Of a stretch of DNA of 29,474 bases, positions 1 to 11,100 are shown one piece after another. Source of the stretch: Bryobacterales bacterium (GTDB lineage Bacteria; Acidobacteriota; Terriglobia; Bryobacterales; Bryobacteraceae); assembly GCA_016789785.1 (NCBI GenBank), contig JAEUQE010000097.1, positions 1-29,474 of the forward strand, in the 5' to 3' direction. Numbering within the stretch: position 1 is the first letter of the stretch; each line of letters starts with the position of its first letter. The notes beneath the pieces are model-generated. The model was not told the DNA's origin. It was given only the letters and a program-made list of their open reading frames with translations, and ran no database searches. Made by a program: the position numbers and the translations under genes.

Positions 1-426
1 CACGAGCGGAGCGCCGTGACCTCCAATTGCGCGGTTGATCTCGATATCTTCCTCGCGCACGCGCTGCGCTTCTTCAATCAGCATGCCGCGGATCTCTGCG
101 ATCGGGCGGCCTTCCAGGCTCAGCGCGAGACGCTTCATCCGGTCGATTGCCCAGAACAGATTTACGGCCGTCGGCCGCGTTCCGGCGAGTGTATCGCACA
201 CCTGATTGAGCTGAGTGCGGAAGTCGCCATCGCTCTTCTGCATGCCGATCGCGACGCCCATCGCGGCCGCGACGCCAATGGCCGGAGCGCCCCGGATGAC
301 CATCGACCGGATGGCCTCGGCCACCTCCTGATAGTCCCGGCACGTCACATAGGTCTCTTCCTTGGGCAGGCGTGTCTGATCAATCATCACCACGCCGGCA
401 TCAGTCCACTGAATCGTTTCCACCAT
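1..426 (-). CDS. mtnA: S-methyl-5-thioribose-1-phosphate isomerase, N-terminal part (cut by window edge)
   Basis: MtnA converts 5-methylthioribose-1-phosphate to 5-methylthioribulose-1-phosphate in the cytoplasmic methionine salvage pathway, which recycles the methylthioadenosine left by polyamine synthesis. The 142 visible codons start at ATG 426 (METIQW-like opening [13 protein letters not shown]) and stay open to base 1. The family hallmark [11 protein letters not shown] is at about residues 45-55, followed by the conserved [14 protein letters not shown] stretch, which binds the sugar phosphate in this family. The catalytic Cys/Asp region lies beyond the window. The gene begins 31 nt after the CPBP protease stop and is probably the last or a late gene of the uvrA operon. 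eIF2B-alpha-like relatives (ribose-1,5-bisphosphate isomerase) share this fold, but the match to MtnA is close. Confidence 0.95.
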   Translation of the reverse strand, partial: MVETIQWTDAGVVMIDQTRLPKEETYVTCRDYQEVAEAIRSMVIRGAPAIGVAAAMGVAIGMQKSDGDFRTQLNQVCDTLAGTRPTAVNLFWAIDRMKRLALSLEGRPIAEIRGMLIEEAQRVREEDIEINRAIGGHGAPLV

Positions 427-457
427 GATTAATTCTTGCCTCGAAAACGGGCCGTAC

Positions 458-1222
458 TTAGCCCCTTCCTTGCGCCGTTATGAGTGCGCTGAAAAAAGTC
501 AGATTATAAGTGGCGTGCGTCATCACCGCCGCGGCCGTCGACCCCGTGATGTGGCGCACCCGCCCAAAAGCCACTCCGGCGAGCAATAGTAGCAGCATAT
601 GCCGCCACGACCACGAATACTGCGGTCCATGCATCAGAGCGAACGGAAGGGCCGTAAGAAAGATGCCGGGCCAGACTCCCAAACTGCGCACAACCAGCGG
701 CATCAGGAACCCGCGAAACGCCAGCTCTTCACAGAGAGGTGCGATGGTCACGCCAAACGCTCCGGTCAGCATCAGCGACACTTTGTCCGTCACCAACTCC
801 TTGAAGGGCATTTCGATCTGTGGCGTCTTCAGCGCCAAGCTGAGCAGCGCGACCGCGAAGGCCAGCATCGGGCCTTGAAACACCGCCTGCCAGAACCCTT
901 GCTTCGGCATCAGCCACGCAAGCGACGGCCAGAACGGCGCATCGTACCGCACTCGAAACAACAACACGAGTGATGCGAACCACAAGATGTAGCCGATGAA
1001 TTGAGCGGTGAGCAACTGCATGGGACGGGATGGCTCGGAGGGTAACAGCATGATCAGCCCCTCCAGCACGACCACTGACAGCACAAGGCAGGGCAACCCC
1101 ATGCCGAAGAACAGGGCGACGTCCTCGTAATTCCAGAACGGATACTGCAGAGACCTCGGCAACTCCGGAGTGGACTCCGGTAGCCGGGTACTCGGCACCA
1201 TCGGTTCGAATTCGGAACTCAT
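458..1222 (-). CDS. CPBP-family intramembrane glutamic endopeptidase (CAAX-like/Abi)
   Basis: 254-aa polytopic membrane protein of the CPBP (CAAX protease and bacteriocin-processing) family. About eight hydrophobic segments are visible. The family motifs are present in order: EELAFRG (EExxxR) near residue 165, FALMHGP (FxxxH) near 198, and a late THATYN histidine near 238. Together these form the glutamate/histidine active site within the membrane. In bacteria the family processes prenylated or secreted peptides or acts in bacteriocin immunity; the substrate here is unknown. I start at ATG 1222-1220, which shares one base with the stop of the upstream gene (TGATG), so translation is probably coupled. 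A longer open frame upstream (to 1645) merely reads antiframe through the neighbour. Confidence 0.93.
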   Translation of the reverse strand: MSSEFEPMVPSTRLPESTPELPRSLQYPFWNYEDVALFFGMGLPCLVLSVVVLEGLIMLLPSEPSRPMQLLTAQFIGYILWFASLVLLFRVRYDAPFWPSLAWLMPKQGFWQAVFQGPMLAFAVALLSLALKTPQIEMPFKELVTDKVSLMLTGAFGVTIAPLCEELAFRGFLMPLVVRSLGVWPGIFLTALPFALMHGPQYSWSWRHMLLLLLAGVAFGRVRHITGSTAAAVMTHATYNLTFFSALITAQGRG

Positions 1223-2181
1223 CAGGATCGCTCGATTAACGCGGCTGCAAGCAATGGGATCATCAATTCGTGATGGCCGGTGATAGCGTAGCCTTTGCCT
1301 TCGCGCTGCGCATGCGGCCGTTGCACCACATTGACGCTGGGCCGGTAGTGCTGCAGAAAATCGAAGTTCACCGTGGTGAACCGCGCCAACGGATAACCGA
1401 GATTGCGCACCACGGAGACGGCCTTCAGGAACACCTCGGGAAGCACGACCGCCGATCCGACGTTGAGATAAACGCCTCCGTCGTGGATGTTCTGCATCAA
1501 CGTGCATAACAGCCGGAAGTCGTGATGGGTTGCGGCGCCGATTGCGGCCCCATCCGCGCGGGGGTGGGTGTGCGGCGTATCCGTGCCGACCGCGACATGA
1601 ACGGTCACCGGCACGCCCGCGCGCCACGCTCCCAGCAGCAGACAACTTGATGCGAATTCGGGCTTCGCAATTCGATCCAGCCGCGCGCCGAGCGCTTCAC
1701 CCATCCCGATCCCGCTGGCTGCTCCTTCCGTGATCGCGTCATTCATCTCGCGGCCAGTCTCTTCCGCTGCGCCAAAACGGCCGTCGGGCAGCACCGCCTC
1801 GACGTCTTCGCTCGTTTGTCCTGCGAAGCCGATCTCGAAGTCGTGAATCGACGCCGCGCCGTTCATCACGAAGCCCGTAACAAAGCCTCGCTCCATCAGA
1901 TCCAGCAAGACGGGCGCGAGGCCACACTTGATAACGTGACCGCCAAGGCCAAGGAGAACCGCTCGTCCCTTTTCGCGAGCCTGCCAAACCGCGTCGGCCA
2001 CTCGCACGAAGTTCGGAGCCGCGAGGATATCCGGCAGCGAGGCCATCAGACCTTGCACGCCGCTGCCTTTCACGTAGGGCCTGGCCATGTGCGCCGTTGT
2101 GACTTTGCCGCCGCGGTCCGCGATCGGCACCGTGCTCAGCTTTTCGAACGACAATGGCCGCTGCTGATACTTGCTAGGCAA
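1222..2181 (-). CDS. Deoxyhypusine-synthase-like protein
   Basis: 319-aa soluble protein. Its layout recalls the deoxyhypusine synthase fold: a glycine-rich [15 protein letters not shown] segment near residue 75, a nearby [15 protein letters not shown] segment resembling the nicotinamide-side TGANxxHD motif, and a late [20 protein letters not shown] segment matching the GGG-P-NF region. The EAxxWGK catalytic lysine motif of true deoxyhypusine synthases is not visible, so the canonical reaction should not be assumed. The start is TTG 2181, overlapping the uvrA stop by 8 nt; GGAAGGAAC lies about 10 nt upstream as ribosome site. No ATG fits near the N-terminus, and the next in-frame candidates would remove the conserved opening. 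It sits in the uvrA-mtnA operon. Family assignment is from memory of motifs; function is open. Confidence 0.85.
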   Translation of the reverse strand: MPSKYQQRPLSFEKLSTVPIADRGGKVTTAHMARPYVKGSGVQGLMASLPDILAAPNFVRVADAVWQAREKGRAVLLGLGGHVIKCGLAPVLLDLMERGFVTGFVMNGAASIHDFEIGFAGQTSEDVEAVLPDGRFGAAEETGREMNDAITEGAASGIGMGEALGARLDRIAKPEFASSCLLLGAWRAGVPVTVHVAVGTDTPHTHPRADGAAIGAATHHDFRLLCTLMQNIHDGGVYLNVGSAVVLPEVFLKAVSVVRNLGYPLARFTTVNFDFLQHYRPSVNVVQRPHAQREGKGYAITGHHELMIPLLAAALIERS

Positions 2182-4948
2182 TGCTTCGAGTTCCTTCCCC
2201 GTATTGCGCCCGCAATAGAGCCTGTCCCGTATAGCTCTTCTTGGTCTTCATGACCTGCTCGGGTGGCCCTTCCACCACCAGTTGTCCGCCGCGCTCTCCA
2301 CCCTCCGGGCCGAGGTCGATAATCCAATCCGCGGAGCGTATCACGTCCAGGTGATGTTCGATCACGACCACCGTGTTCCCCAGATCTACCAGCCTTTGTA
2401 ACACGTCCAGAAGCTTGCGCACATCGTCGAAGTGCAGTCCCGTGGTAGGCTCGTCGAGAATGTAGAGCGTTTTGCCGGTCTGCCGCTTGCTGAGTTCGCG
2501 CGCGAGTTTGATTCGTTGCGCCTCGCCGCCCGAAAGAGTGGTGGAGGACTGCCCCAAATGGATGTAGTCGAGGCCGACATCGACGAGAGTCTGCAGCTTG
2601 ACCTTCACCTGTGGGATGTTCTCCAGGACGCTGAGCGCCTCTTCCACAGTGGACTCCAGCAGGTCAGAAATCGACTTGCCCCGGTACTTCACCTGCAACG
2701 TTTCGAGGTTGTATCGCTTGCCCCTGCACAAGTCACACGTCACGAAAACATCGGGCAGGAAGTTCATCTCGATGCGCTTCAGCCCATCGCCCTGACATGC
2801 TTCACAACGGCCGCCCTTGACGTTGAAGCTGAACCGGCCGGCCTTGTATCCCCGTTCGCGCGACTCCGGCAGCATCGCGAACATGTCGCGGATCGGACTG
2901 AAAACCCCGGTATAGGTGGCTGGATTCGAACGCGGTGTGCGGCCAATCGGAGACTGGTCAATCTCGATCACCTTGTCGATGAATTCGATGCCGGTGATCT
3001 CATCATGCGTTCCGATTTCGTGCTTGGAACCATATACGGCGTTGGCGAGCTTGCGGTAGAGAATGTCGTTGACGAACGTCGACTTGCCGCTGCCCGATAC
3101 GCCGGTCACCACCGTCAGCGTGCCCAGCGGAACGGACGCCGTGATGCTCTTCAGATTGTGCTCGCGTGCGCCGCGCACCGTGAGAGACTTGCCGTTTCCC
3201 TGACGCCGGGACTCCGGCATTTCGATGCGCCGCTTGCCTGACATGTACTGGCCCGTGAGGGATGCGGCATTCTCTTCAATCTGTTTCGGAGTGCCCTGCG
3301 CCACGAGTTCGCCGCCGAGCCTGCCCGCTCCCGGTCCGAGATCGATCACGTAGTCCGCACGTTCGATCGTCTCCTGATCGTGTTCCACCACAAGCACCGT
3401 GTTTCCGAGATCGCGAAGCTGTGTCAACGTGTTGAGCAGCCGTTCGTTGTCCCGCGGGTGAAGGCCGATGGAGGGCTCGTCAAGCACATACAAGACCCCA
3501 CGCAACTTGCTTCCAATCTGCGTGGCGAGACGTATGCGTTGTGCTTCACCGCCGGAAAGTGTGGCCGAAGAACGCTCCAGACTGAGGTAGTCGAGACCGA
3601 CTGCGGACAGAAACTGGAGCCGGCTGCGAACCTCTTCCAGAACGCGGCCAGCGATCTGATGCTCGCGGTCAGAGAGTTTCCAACCTTCCAGTGCGGGGAC
3701 AAGGCGCGCCACGGAAGACCGCGTGAACTCGGCAATCGACATCCCTTTCACGCGCACCGCAAGACTGGTTGGCCGCAAGCGGGAGCCCTTGCAATCGGAG
3801 CAAGTGGTCGGCGTCATTTGTTCGAACAACCATTGCCGGTACTCTTCGCTGTTTGCCTCCTCGTAGATCTGCTGAAGGATGGCGACGATGCCTGGGAACG
3901 CGGCGCCGCCTTCGATCAGCAGTTTCTGGGATTTCGCGGGCAATTCTTCAAACGGCTTTGCGAGATTGATCTTGTGCTTGCGCGCCGCGTCCTGCAGGTA
4001 GTGCTGCATCATCGCCGAACCCGCGCCAGCACTGAGTCCGCCGTCGAGCAGCGGTTTCGACGGATCCACAACCACTTTCTCCGGATCAAACGAGTACTGG
4101 CTGCCGAGGCCGTGGCATGCCGGACATGCGCCGTAGGGGCTGTTGAAAGAGAAGGACCGCGGCTCAAGTTGCGGAACGCTCTCGCCACATTCAGGGCATG
4201 CCATCTTCTGGGAGTAGAGCTTCTCTTCGCCTCCCACCACGGCGACAAGCACGAGCCCGTTCGCCAGCCGTGTGGCGGTCTCCACCGATGCCTCAAGCCG
4301 CTTATCCAAGCCACCTTTGATCAGCAACCGGTCAACCACGATCTCGATGGTGTGGTTCTTGCGCTTGTCAAGGACAATCTCCTCATCCAGTGACCGCAGC
4401 ACGCCGTCAATGCGGGCGCGCACGAACCCCTGCTTGAGGTATTTTTCGAGTTCCTTCTTGTACTCGCCCTTGCGGCCGCGCACCACGGGAGCGAGAATCA
4501 TCACCCGTTCATCCTGCCGGAGCGCAAGGATCTGGTCGAGGATCTGCTGGGTCGACTGGCGCGTGATCTCGATGTTGCAGTTCGGGCACATGGCCACGCC
4601 AATCGAGGAATAGAGCACGCGGAGATAGTCGTAGATCTCGGTGATGGTGCCCACTGTCGAGCGCGGGCTGCGATTCGTCGTCTTCTGTTCGATCGAGATT
4701 GCGGGGCTCAGACCGTCGATCGAGTCGACCTCAGGGCGCTCCATCTGATCGAGAAACTGCCGGGCGTAAGGCGAAAGCGTCTCCACGTATCGCCGCTGAC
4801 CTTCGGCATAGATCGTGTCGAAAGCAAGCGAACTCTTGCCTGACCCGCTCAGCCCGGTGATGACCGTAAAGCTGTTGCGAGGAATGGCAACATCAATATT
4901 CTTGAGGTTGTGCTGGCGCGCTCCGTGTACGGTGATCTTGTCGAGCAT
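2174..4948 (-). CDS. uvrA: UvrABC excinuclease subunit A
   Basis: 924 aa, close to the usual 930-950. UvrA scans DNA for bulky lesions in nucleotide excision repair and loads UvrB. Both ABC ATPase halves are complete. The first has Walker [14 protein letters not shown] (about 33-45), signature [16 protein letters not shown] (about 465) and Walker [16 protein letters not shown]. The second has [13 protein letters not shown] (about 610), [16 protein letters not shown] (about 800) and [15 protein letters not shown]. Zinc modules are visible as CPNC, CPECG...CPACHG, CSDCKGS and CEACQGDG...CDLCRGK. It begins at ATG 4948 and is the first gene of a minus-strand operon; TACAAT at about 4971-4976 (read on the minus strand) is a possible -10 box, but no SOS (LexA) box was recognised. 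Divergent from the lpt genes. Confidence 0.98.
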   Translation of the reverse strand: MLDKITVHGARQHNLKNIDVAIPRNSFTVITGLSGSGKSSLAFDTIYAEGQRRYVETLSPYARQFLDQMERPEVDSIDGLSPAISIEQKTTNRSPRSTVGTITEIYDYLRVLYSSIGVAMCPNCNIEITRQSTQQILDQILALRQDERVMILAPVVRGRKGEYKKELEKYLKQGFVRARIDGVLRSLDEEIVLDKRKNHTIEIVVDRLLIKGGLDKRLEASVETATRLANGLVLVAVVGGEEKLYSQKMACPECGESVPQLEPRSFSFNSPYGACPACHGLGSQYSFDPEKVVVDPSKPLLDGGLSAGAGSAMMQHYLQDAARKHKINLAKPFEELPAKSQKLLIEGGAAFPGIVAILQQIYEEANSEEYRQWLFEQMTPTTCSDCKGSRLRPTSLAVRVKGMSIAEFTRSSVARLVPALEGWKLSDREHQIAGRVLEEVRSRLQFLSAVGLDYLSLERSSATLSGGEAQRIRLATQIGSKLRGVLYVLDEPSIGLHPRDNERLLNTLTQLRDLGNTVLVVEHDQETIERADYVIDLGPGAGRLGGELVAQGTPKQIEENAASLTGQYMSGKRRIEMPESRRQGNGKSLTVRGAREHNLKSITASVPLGTLTVVTGVSGSGKSTFVNDILYRKLANAVYGSKHEIGTHDEITGIEFIDKVIEIDQSPIGRTPRSNPATYTGVFSPIRDMFAMLPESRERGYKAGRFSFNVKGGRCEACQGDGLKRIEMNFLPDVFVTCDLCRGKRYNLETLQVKYRGKSISDLLESTVEEALSVLENIPQVKVKLQTLVDVGLDYIHLGQSSTTLSGGEAQRIKLARELSKRQTGKTLYILDEPTTGLHFDDVRKLLDVLQRLVDLGNTVVVIEHHLDVIRSADWIIDLGPEGGERGGQLVVEGPPEQVMKTKKSYTGQALLRAQYGEGTRSIA

Positions 4949-5116
4949 GCGAGGGTGGGTATCTTTTCATTGTAGCTGTCCGGGTTGGGGGCCATCTGCC
5001 GCGTGATCTACCTTCATGCTTCCGCAACCGCAACTCTTGCCAAGAACTCTTCGACACGTCCCGGCGCCCCCTTAGAGCAGGCGTCCGCGAGGGTTGCTAT
5101 CCTGAATAAGGCTGCG

Positions 5117-7405
5117 ATGAGGCGCATTCGCCCGCTCTTTCTGATCACGATCGTTGGTATTTGCGCTTATCTCGCATACACCTACAAGCTGCGTGTGGAA
5201 GAGCAGCGCCGCAACGCACCCGCCCCGCCTCCAAAGCTTCCTCCCCGTGTCCGGTCAACCGCGGAATCCTGGCATTGGGAGAAGAGTTCGGAGAATGGTG
5301 GCCCCGCCGTTTCTGTCCGCGCCAAGGACTTCAAAGCCATCGAAGAACCGAATCGCTTTGAACTCGACAAGGTGGAACTCAGGATCTGCCGCGACGAAAA
5401 GGGCACCTGCGATCTCGTCACGAGCGATCATGCGGAGTTCGATCTCGCCGCGGCGTCGCTCTACTCCGAAGGCGAGGCCGACATCACAATGGGCGTGTCC
5501 GCTGACGAGACGCAAGAGGTGCCCGCGGGACGCATCGTTCGCATCAAGTCCTCCGGCATCCGGTTCGACAGCAAGACCGGCAAAGCGCAGACCGATCGCG
5601 AAGTCACTTTCGTGCTGGAAAAGGGTGAAGGCAAAGCGGTCGGCGCGGAGTACGATCCCGGTACTCGCGAGTTGTTGCTGCGAAGCCAGGCCGAGCTGAC
5701 CTGGAAAGACCGGGGACCGAAGCCACGTCCCATGAAAGTGGAGGCCGGTGAGGTCATCTACAAGGAACTCGACTCCAAGGTCTATCTGTCGCCATGGTCG
5801 AAGTTCTCGCGCGATGCCATGGTCCTGGAAGGCAAAGCCGCCACGGTGACTCTCGACAAGGAGGGCATCCGTCTGGTGGAGACGACGCAGGCCAAGGGAG
5901 TCGACAACACGCCGGGGCGCAAGATCGAGTACTCCGCCGATGAGCTGACGCTGCACTTCTCGGAGAAAAGCGAGATTGAGCGGATCGCCGGCCGCACGAA
6001 TGCGCGCATGGTCGCGACCACGGACCAAGCAATCACCACCGTGCTGACCAACCAGGTGGAGATGAATTTCGAAGCCGGAAAAGACGAGAGCGTACTGAAG
6101 AAAGTGACCGCTACCGGGAAGAGCCGCGTCGATTCGAATCCGGTGGCCCGGCAGGGAAGAACGCAGCCCGAGTCGCGGTCGCTCCGCAGCGAGGTCATCG
6201 AACTTGCCATGCGCCCTGGCGGCCAGGAGATCGAAACCATGGACACGCCGATGCCGTCGGTCCTCGAGTTTCTCCCGAACGCGCCCGGACAGAAAAAGCG
6301 CCGCATCGAAGGCGAGCAATTCCACTTTGCCTACGCTTCCGGCAACCAGTTGGACTCGTTCCGCGCACGCAAGGCGACTACTCACACGGAGAATCCTCCC
6401 CGGCAGGGAAAGCCAATGCCTCCCTCGATCACCACCAGCGCGGAACTGACAGCACAATTCGCGCGCACGGGCGAGATCTCGCGGCTCGAACAATGGGGCA
6501 GTTTCCGGTATGAGGAGGGCGACCGGAAAGCGAAGGCGGAACGTGCCGTGCTGCAGAATCAGATCGAGCAGATCACGCTGGTGCAGGATGCCCGTGTGTG
6601 GGACAACCAGGGAGCCACGAGCGCTGATCAGATTGTGCTCGACCAGCGTACCGAAGACTTCCGGGCCGAAGGCAATGTGCAATCGAGCCAGGTGGCGAGC
6701 AAGAAGAGCGGTGGCACCACGATGCTTTCGAGTGAAGAGCCCACGCAAGCCAAGGCCGCGCGCATGTGGACTCGTGACCGCCAGACCATTGTTCACTACG
6801 AAGGCAATGCCGTGCTGTGGCAAGGGTCGAGCCGTCTGGAGGCAGACCGCATCGAGATCGACCGCGCCAACTCGATGCTGATCGCGCAAGGAAGAGTGTT
6901 CAGCCAGTTGCTCGACCAGCGGCGCGATCCGCGCAAACAGGACGGAGAGAAAGCCACGAAAGCGAAGAAGCCCGCTGCGCCCATGTTCACGTTGATTCGC
7001 GCGCCTGCGCTCGTCTATAGCGACAAGAGCCGTGTCGCGCACTACACCGGTGGCGTGACGCTGAAACGCGGTGATCTCGATGTCACTTCGCGGGAACTGA
7101 AAGCGTTTCTCAAGGAGTCTTCGAAAGATAAGGAAGGGGAATCGAGCCTGGATCGCGCAGTGGCGGACGGCAGCGTGATCATCCTTCAGTCCCTCCCCGA
7201 TCGCACCAAGAAAGGAACCTCCGAACACGCCGAGTATTTTGTGGGCGAAGAACGTGTGATCCTGGAAGGTGGCCAGCCGGAGCTTCGTGATTCGGTTCAG
7301 GGCGTCACCCGTGGCCAGCAATTGATCTATTACGCCAACGATGATAGGCTTCTCGTGAATGGGGTCCCACAGCAGCCGGCGGTAAGCAAAGTCCGCCGGA
7401 AGTAG
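5117..7405 (+). CDS. lptC: LptC/OstA (LptA)-like lipopolysaccharide export protein, long form
   Basis: 762-aa bitopic protein: one membrane anchor at about residues 5-25 (PLFLITIVGICAYLAYTYKL), then a long periplasmic region. The proximal part resembles LptC (short beta strands, a VELRICRDEKGTCDLVTSDHAEFD element), and the remainder repeats OstA/LptA-type beta-jellyroll strands such as DQIVLDQRTEDFRAEGNVQ and ADRIEIDRANSMLIAQGRV. It would pass LPS from the inner-membrane transporter to the periplasmic bridge. Classical LptC is only about 190 aa, so this looks like LptC and several LptA-like modules in one chain. I start at ATG 5117, giving the anchor at the N-terminus with AAGG 5 nt upstream; an upstream in-frame start at 4985 would put 44 unrelated residues ahead. 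lptB starts 3 nt after the stop. Confidence 0.9.
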   Translation: MRRIRPLFLITIVGICAYLAYTYKLRVEEQRRNAPAPPPKLPPRVRSTAESWHWEKSSENGGPAVSVRAKDFKAIEEPNRFELDKVELRICRDEKGTCDLVTSDHAEFDLAAASLYSEGEADITMGVSADETQEVPAGRIVRIKSSGIRFDSKTGKAQTDREVTFVLEKGEGKAVGAEYDPGTRELLLRSQAELTWKDRGPKPRPMKVEAGEVIYKELDSKVYLSPWSKFSRDAMVLEGKAATVTLDKEGIRLVETTQAKGVDNTPGRKIEYSADELTLHFSEKSEIERIAGRTNARMVATTDQAITTVLTNQVEMNFEAGKDESVLKKVTATGKSRVDSNPVARQGRTQPESRSLRSEVIELAMRPGGQEIETMDTPMPSVLEFLPNAPGQKKRRIEGEQFHFAYASGNQLDSFRARKATTHTENPPRQGKPMPPSITTSAELTAQFARTGEISRLEQWGSFRYEEGDRKAKAERAVLQNQIEQITLVQDARVWDNQGATSADQIVLDQRTEDFRAEGNVQSSQVASKKSGGTTMLSSEEPTQAKAARMWTRDRQTIVHYEGNAVLWQGSSRLEADRIEIDRANSMLIAQGRVFSQLLDQRRDPRKQDGEKATKAKKPAAPMFTLIRAPALVYSDKSRVAHYTGGVTLKRGDLDVTSRELKAFLKESSKDKEGESSLDRAVADGSVIILQSLPDRTKKGTSEHAEYFVGEERVILEGGQPELRDSVQGVTRGQQLIYYANDDRLLVNGVPQQPAVSKVRRK

Positions 7406-7408
7406 CGC

Positions 7409-8131
7409 ATGCCGGTTCTGCAAACTTCTGAACTCTCCAAAACTTATCGCGGACGTAAGGTGGTGGACGGCGTCTCACTCTCTGTGTCGAATGGCGAGGT
7501 GGTGGGACTACTGGGTCCGAACGGCGCAGGCAAGACGACATCGTTCTACATGATCGTCGGCCTGATCACGCCGGACTCCGGAAAGGTTCTCCTCGATAAC
7601 GAAGACATCACTCCCCTGGCGATGTATCAGCGTGCTCGCAAGGGGATCAGCTACCTTCCACAGGAAGCGTCGGTTTTCCGCCGTTTGACCGTGGAGGAGA
7701 ATCTGATGGCGATTCTCGAAACCATGCCGCTCAGCAACGCCAAGCGGCGCGAGCGCGTGACGAAGCTGGTGGAGATGCTCGGCCTCGGCACGGTGCGGCA
7801 AAGCAAGGGCTATGTGCTTTCGGGCGGCGAACGGCGGCGCGTGGAGATTGCGCGTTCGCTGGTCATTGAACCGAACTTCCTGCTGCTGGACGAGCCATTC
7901 TCCGGCATCGATCCGATCCAGGTGATGGAGCTGCAGCGGATCGTGTTTGACTTGAAGCGGGCGGGCATCGGCATTCTCGTCACTGATCACAACGTGCGCG
8001 AAACTCTGGCCGTGACCGATCGCGCCTACATCATCAATGAAGGACGAATCTTCCGCGCGGGAACGCCCGAGGCGTTGGGCCGCGATCCGGAAGTGAAGCG
8101 CATTTATCTCGGCGAATCCTTCGAGCTCTGA
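7409..8131 (+). CDS. lptB: LPS export ABC transporter ATP-binding protein LptB
   Basis: 240-aa cytoplasmic ATPase that powers extraction of lipopolysaccharide from the inner membrane with LptFG. It has Walker [10 protein letters not shown] (about 35-43), Q-loop [18 protein letters not shown], signature [15 protein letters not shown], Walker [18 protein letters not shown] and switch histidine in [11 protein letters not shown]. These are diagnostic of LptB within the ABC family. It is translationally linked to the LptC/OstA gene (3-nt gap). lptF and lptG are not in the window. Confidence 0.97.
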   Translation: MPVLQTSELSKTYRGRKVVDGVSLSVSNGEVVGLLGPNGAGKTTSFYMIVGLITPDSGKVLLDNEDITPLAMYQRARKGISYLPQEASVFRRLTVEENLMAILETMPLSNAKRRERVTKLVEMLGLGTVRQSKGYVLSGGERRRVEIARSLVIEPNFLLLDEPFSGIDPIQVMELQRIVFDLKRAGIGILVTDHNVRETLAVTDRAYIINEGRIFRAGTPEALGRDPEVKRIYLGESFEL

Positions 8132-8185
8132 TCCCACTCCATCCGCGGGATTCACTGCCGGAAAATGCTGGTAGCCTGAGATCAT

Positions 8186-11100
8186 ATGAAGCGTTTCTAC
8201 GGGGTTTTCTTCCTTCTGTGCGGATCGCTGTGCGCACAGACGTTCAATGCCCGCATCACCGGCACCATCAAGGATGCGACCGATGCTTTGGTTCCCGGCG
8301 CGACCATCTCGGCTGTGGAAGTGTCCACTCGGGCCCGCAAAACCGCGGTGTCCGAAACGTCGGGCGTTTACAATATTCCGTTGCTGCTCCCAGGCACATA
8401 CGAAGTATCCGTCGAATTGGCCGGATTTCAAACGCAGGTGCGGCGCGACGTCCGGCTGGAAGTGAATCAGACCGCGACTCTCGACTTCAGCCTCACACCA
8501 TCGCAGGTGGCGTCGAGTGTGGAGGTGAGCGCGGAGATCCCCCTGCTTCAATCGGAGACGTCGGGTGTCGGCACCACAATCGAGAACAAGCTGATCACGC
8601 AGTTCCCCTTACAGCAGCGCGACATCATGGGCCTGCTGCGCAGTATTCCCGGCGTGATCACCGCATCGCAAGTGGGTGACGCGCGCGGCGGACGCAACGT
8701 GTTCAACTCGAACTTCTCCGTGGGCGGCGGCCGCACCTCGACGAATGAAGTGCTGCTGGACGGCGCGCCCAACACCATCGGCGATTTCAACGGCGTCGCG
8801 ATTGTGCCGCCTCAGGATTCGGTGCAGGAGTTTCGCGTGGAGACCTCCACTTACTCCGCCGAATTCGGGCGCAGCGGCGGCGGCGCGGTGAACATCGTGA
8901 CCAAGAACGGCACCAACGAGTTCCACGGCACGATGAACTACTACCACCAGAACGATGCGTTCAATGCGAACAGCTTCACGAACAACCGCAACCGGCTGGC
9001 CAAGCCCATCGTGCGCCGGCATCAATACGGAATGACCTTTGGCGGTCCGGTGCTGATTCCGCGTTTCTACAACGGCAAGAACAAGACGTTCTTCTTCACC
9101 AGCTTTGAAGGACGCCGCGAGAATGATCCGATCGGGCCGGGGCTGTTCAATTCGCCCACCGAGCGTGAGCGTGCCGGCGACTTTTCGCAGACCGTCGCCG
9201 TGGTGAACAACCAACCGCAGTTGATCCGCATCTTCGATCCCAGCACTTCCCGCATTGTGAATGGTGTGCGTACTCGCGATCCGTTCCCGGGCAATATGAT
9301 CCCGGGCGCGAGGCTGCATCCCGTGGCGCGAAGAGTGTTGCAGGACTATCCACTTGGGAACATCGAAGGCAATCCCGTCACCAACCGGCAGAACTATCTG
9401 TTTCGCGACGTGCTGAAATTCAGCCGGGACCTGTTCTCCGCGCGCATCGACCAGTTCTTCAGCGACAAGCACCGCTTGTTCGGGCGCTTCAACATTCAGG
9501 AGAACCTGCAGGACTTTCCCGGCAAGATCGTGCGCTTCGCCGACACGACTTCCGTGCGTGATACGTTCCGCAACATCGGCCTTGACGACACGTATCAGAT
9601 CACGTCGCGCCTTTCGAATGTGTTCCGGCTGAGTTGGGCGCGCTTCCGCGCCAATCAATTCCCGAAGGCGACACTGGGCTTTGATCCAACCACTCTTGGC
9701 TTGCCTTCGTATCTTCGCGACAACGCCGCCGTGTTGTTCTACCCGAACTTCAGTTTCGGCTTCACGGAGATGGGCGGGCGCGCGTTCAACAATCAGCCTC
9801 GCGACACATACGGCGCGCAGGAACAGATGGTCTACGTGCGAGGCCGCCACAACATGCGCTTCGGTGGCGAGTGGCGCGCCTACAAGTTCTATCCGTTCCA
9901 GATCTTCAATCCGACCGGCGCATTCAGCTTTGGTTCCAACTTCACCCAGCAGGATCATCAGGCGGCGGCGCGTCCTACCGAGGGATTCGGAATGGCCAGT
10001 TTCCTCCTCGGCGCGGGTTCCTTCTCGTTTGAGCGAGTGGAACCCTTGAGTGCTTACAGCCACTACTACGGCATCTACTTCCAGGACGACTGGAAAGTGA
10101 CCCAGCGGCTCACGTTGAATCTCGGTCTGCGTTGGGAGACGGAGACGGGCACCGCGGAATCGCACAACCGGCTCACTTACTTTGATGCCGATGCCCGGAA
10201 TCCGCTGGTGAACCGGCCTGGTGCGATCTTTTACACAGGCGGCAACAATCCGCGATCGGTGCGTGATGCGAACTACCGGAACTTCGGTCCTCGCGTGGGC
10301 TTCGCTTATCGCGTCGACAACAGGACGGTAGTGCGCGGCGGCTACGGGATCTTCTTCCTCCCGATCGGACTGGAGACTGGCGTGGTCAGCACACCGTTCG
10401 ATTTCAACGTCCCCGCGGTTTCCGTCAACCCTGACTTCACTCCGCGTACGACGTTGAGCGATCCGTTTGGCGGCGGGCTCAATCTCAACGTGGATCGCAT
10501 CACCGATGGGAGCTACCTCACTGGCAGTTTCCCAAGCCGCGGCACTGTGGTCCGCCGCGTACCCGCGGGCTACATCCAGCAGTGGAATCTCGCGGTTTCC
10601 CGGCAGATCGGGCGCAGCAATATCGTCGACGCGACTTACTTCGGTTCACATGGTGTGAAACTGCCTCTGCCCAGTGTGCAACTGAATCAGATTCATCCCG
10701 ATAATCTCGCGCAAGGCGGCCGGTTCCTGAATGAGCGCGTCGCGAATCCTTTCGCGGGCCAGATCACGAGTGGACCGCTGGCACAGGCCACCGTGTTCCG
10801 GATGCAGTTGCTCAAGCCGTATCCACAGTACGCCACACCGAGCCTGACCGATGCTTACGGCGGAAGCCTGCTCGCCAATCGCTTTCCCGCGGGTGCCAGC
10901 ACCTATCACGCGGCGACGTTCAAATACGAGCGCCGGTTCACGGCAGGCCTCTCCGTCAGCGCGCACTACACGATCTCAAAGTTGCTCGACATCGGCGGCG
11001 TGGGGAATGGCAATGCCTTCAACGATCCTTCGGCGCTGCGCGATATCTACAACCCGAGGCTGGAGCGTTCGGTCTCGCGATGGGATGTTCCGCAGCGGCT

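Noticed and set aside
3380..4393. 337-codon open frame on the plus strand
   Set aside because: Opposite uvrA, whose coding sequence is certain.
5255..7423. 722-codon open frame on the minus strand
   Set aside because: It lies exactly opposite the LptC/OstA gene, and its composition (H, R, L-rich without motifs) is that of an antisense shadow in GC-rich DNA.
8609..10165. 518-codon open frame on the minus strand
   Set aside because: Antisense to the TonB-dependent receptor, with no motif or ribosome site.
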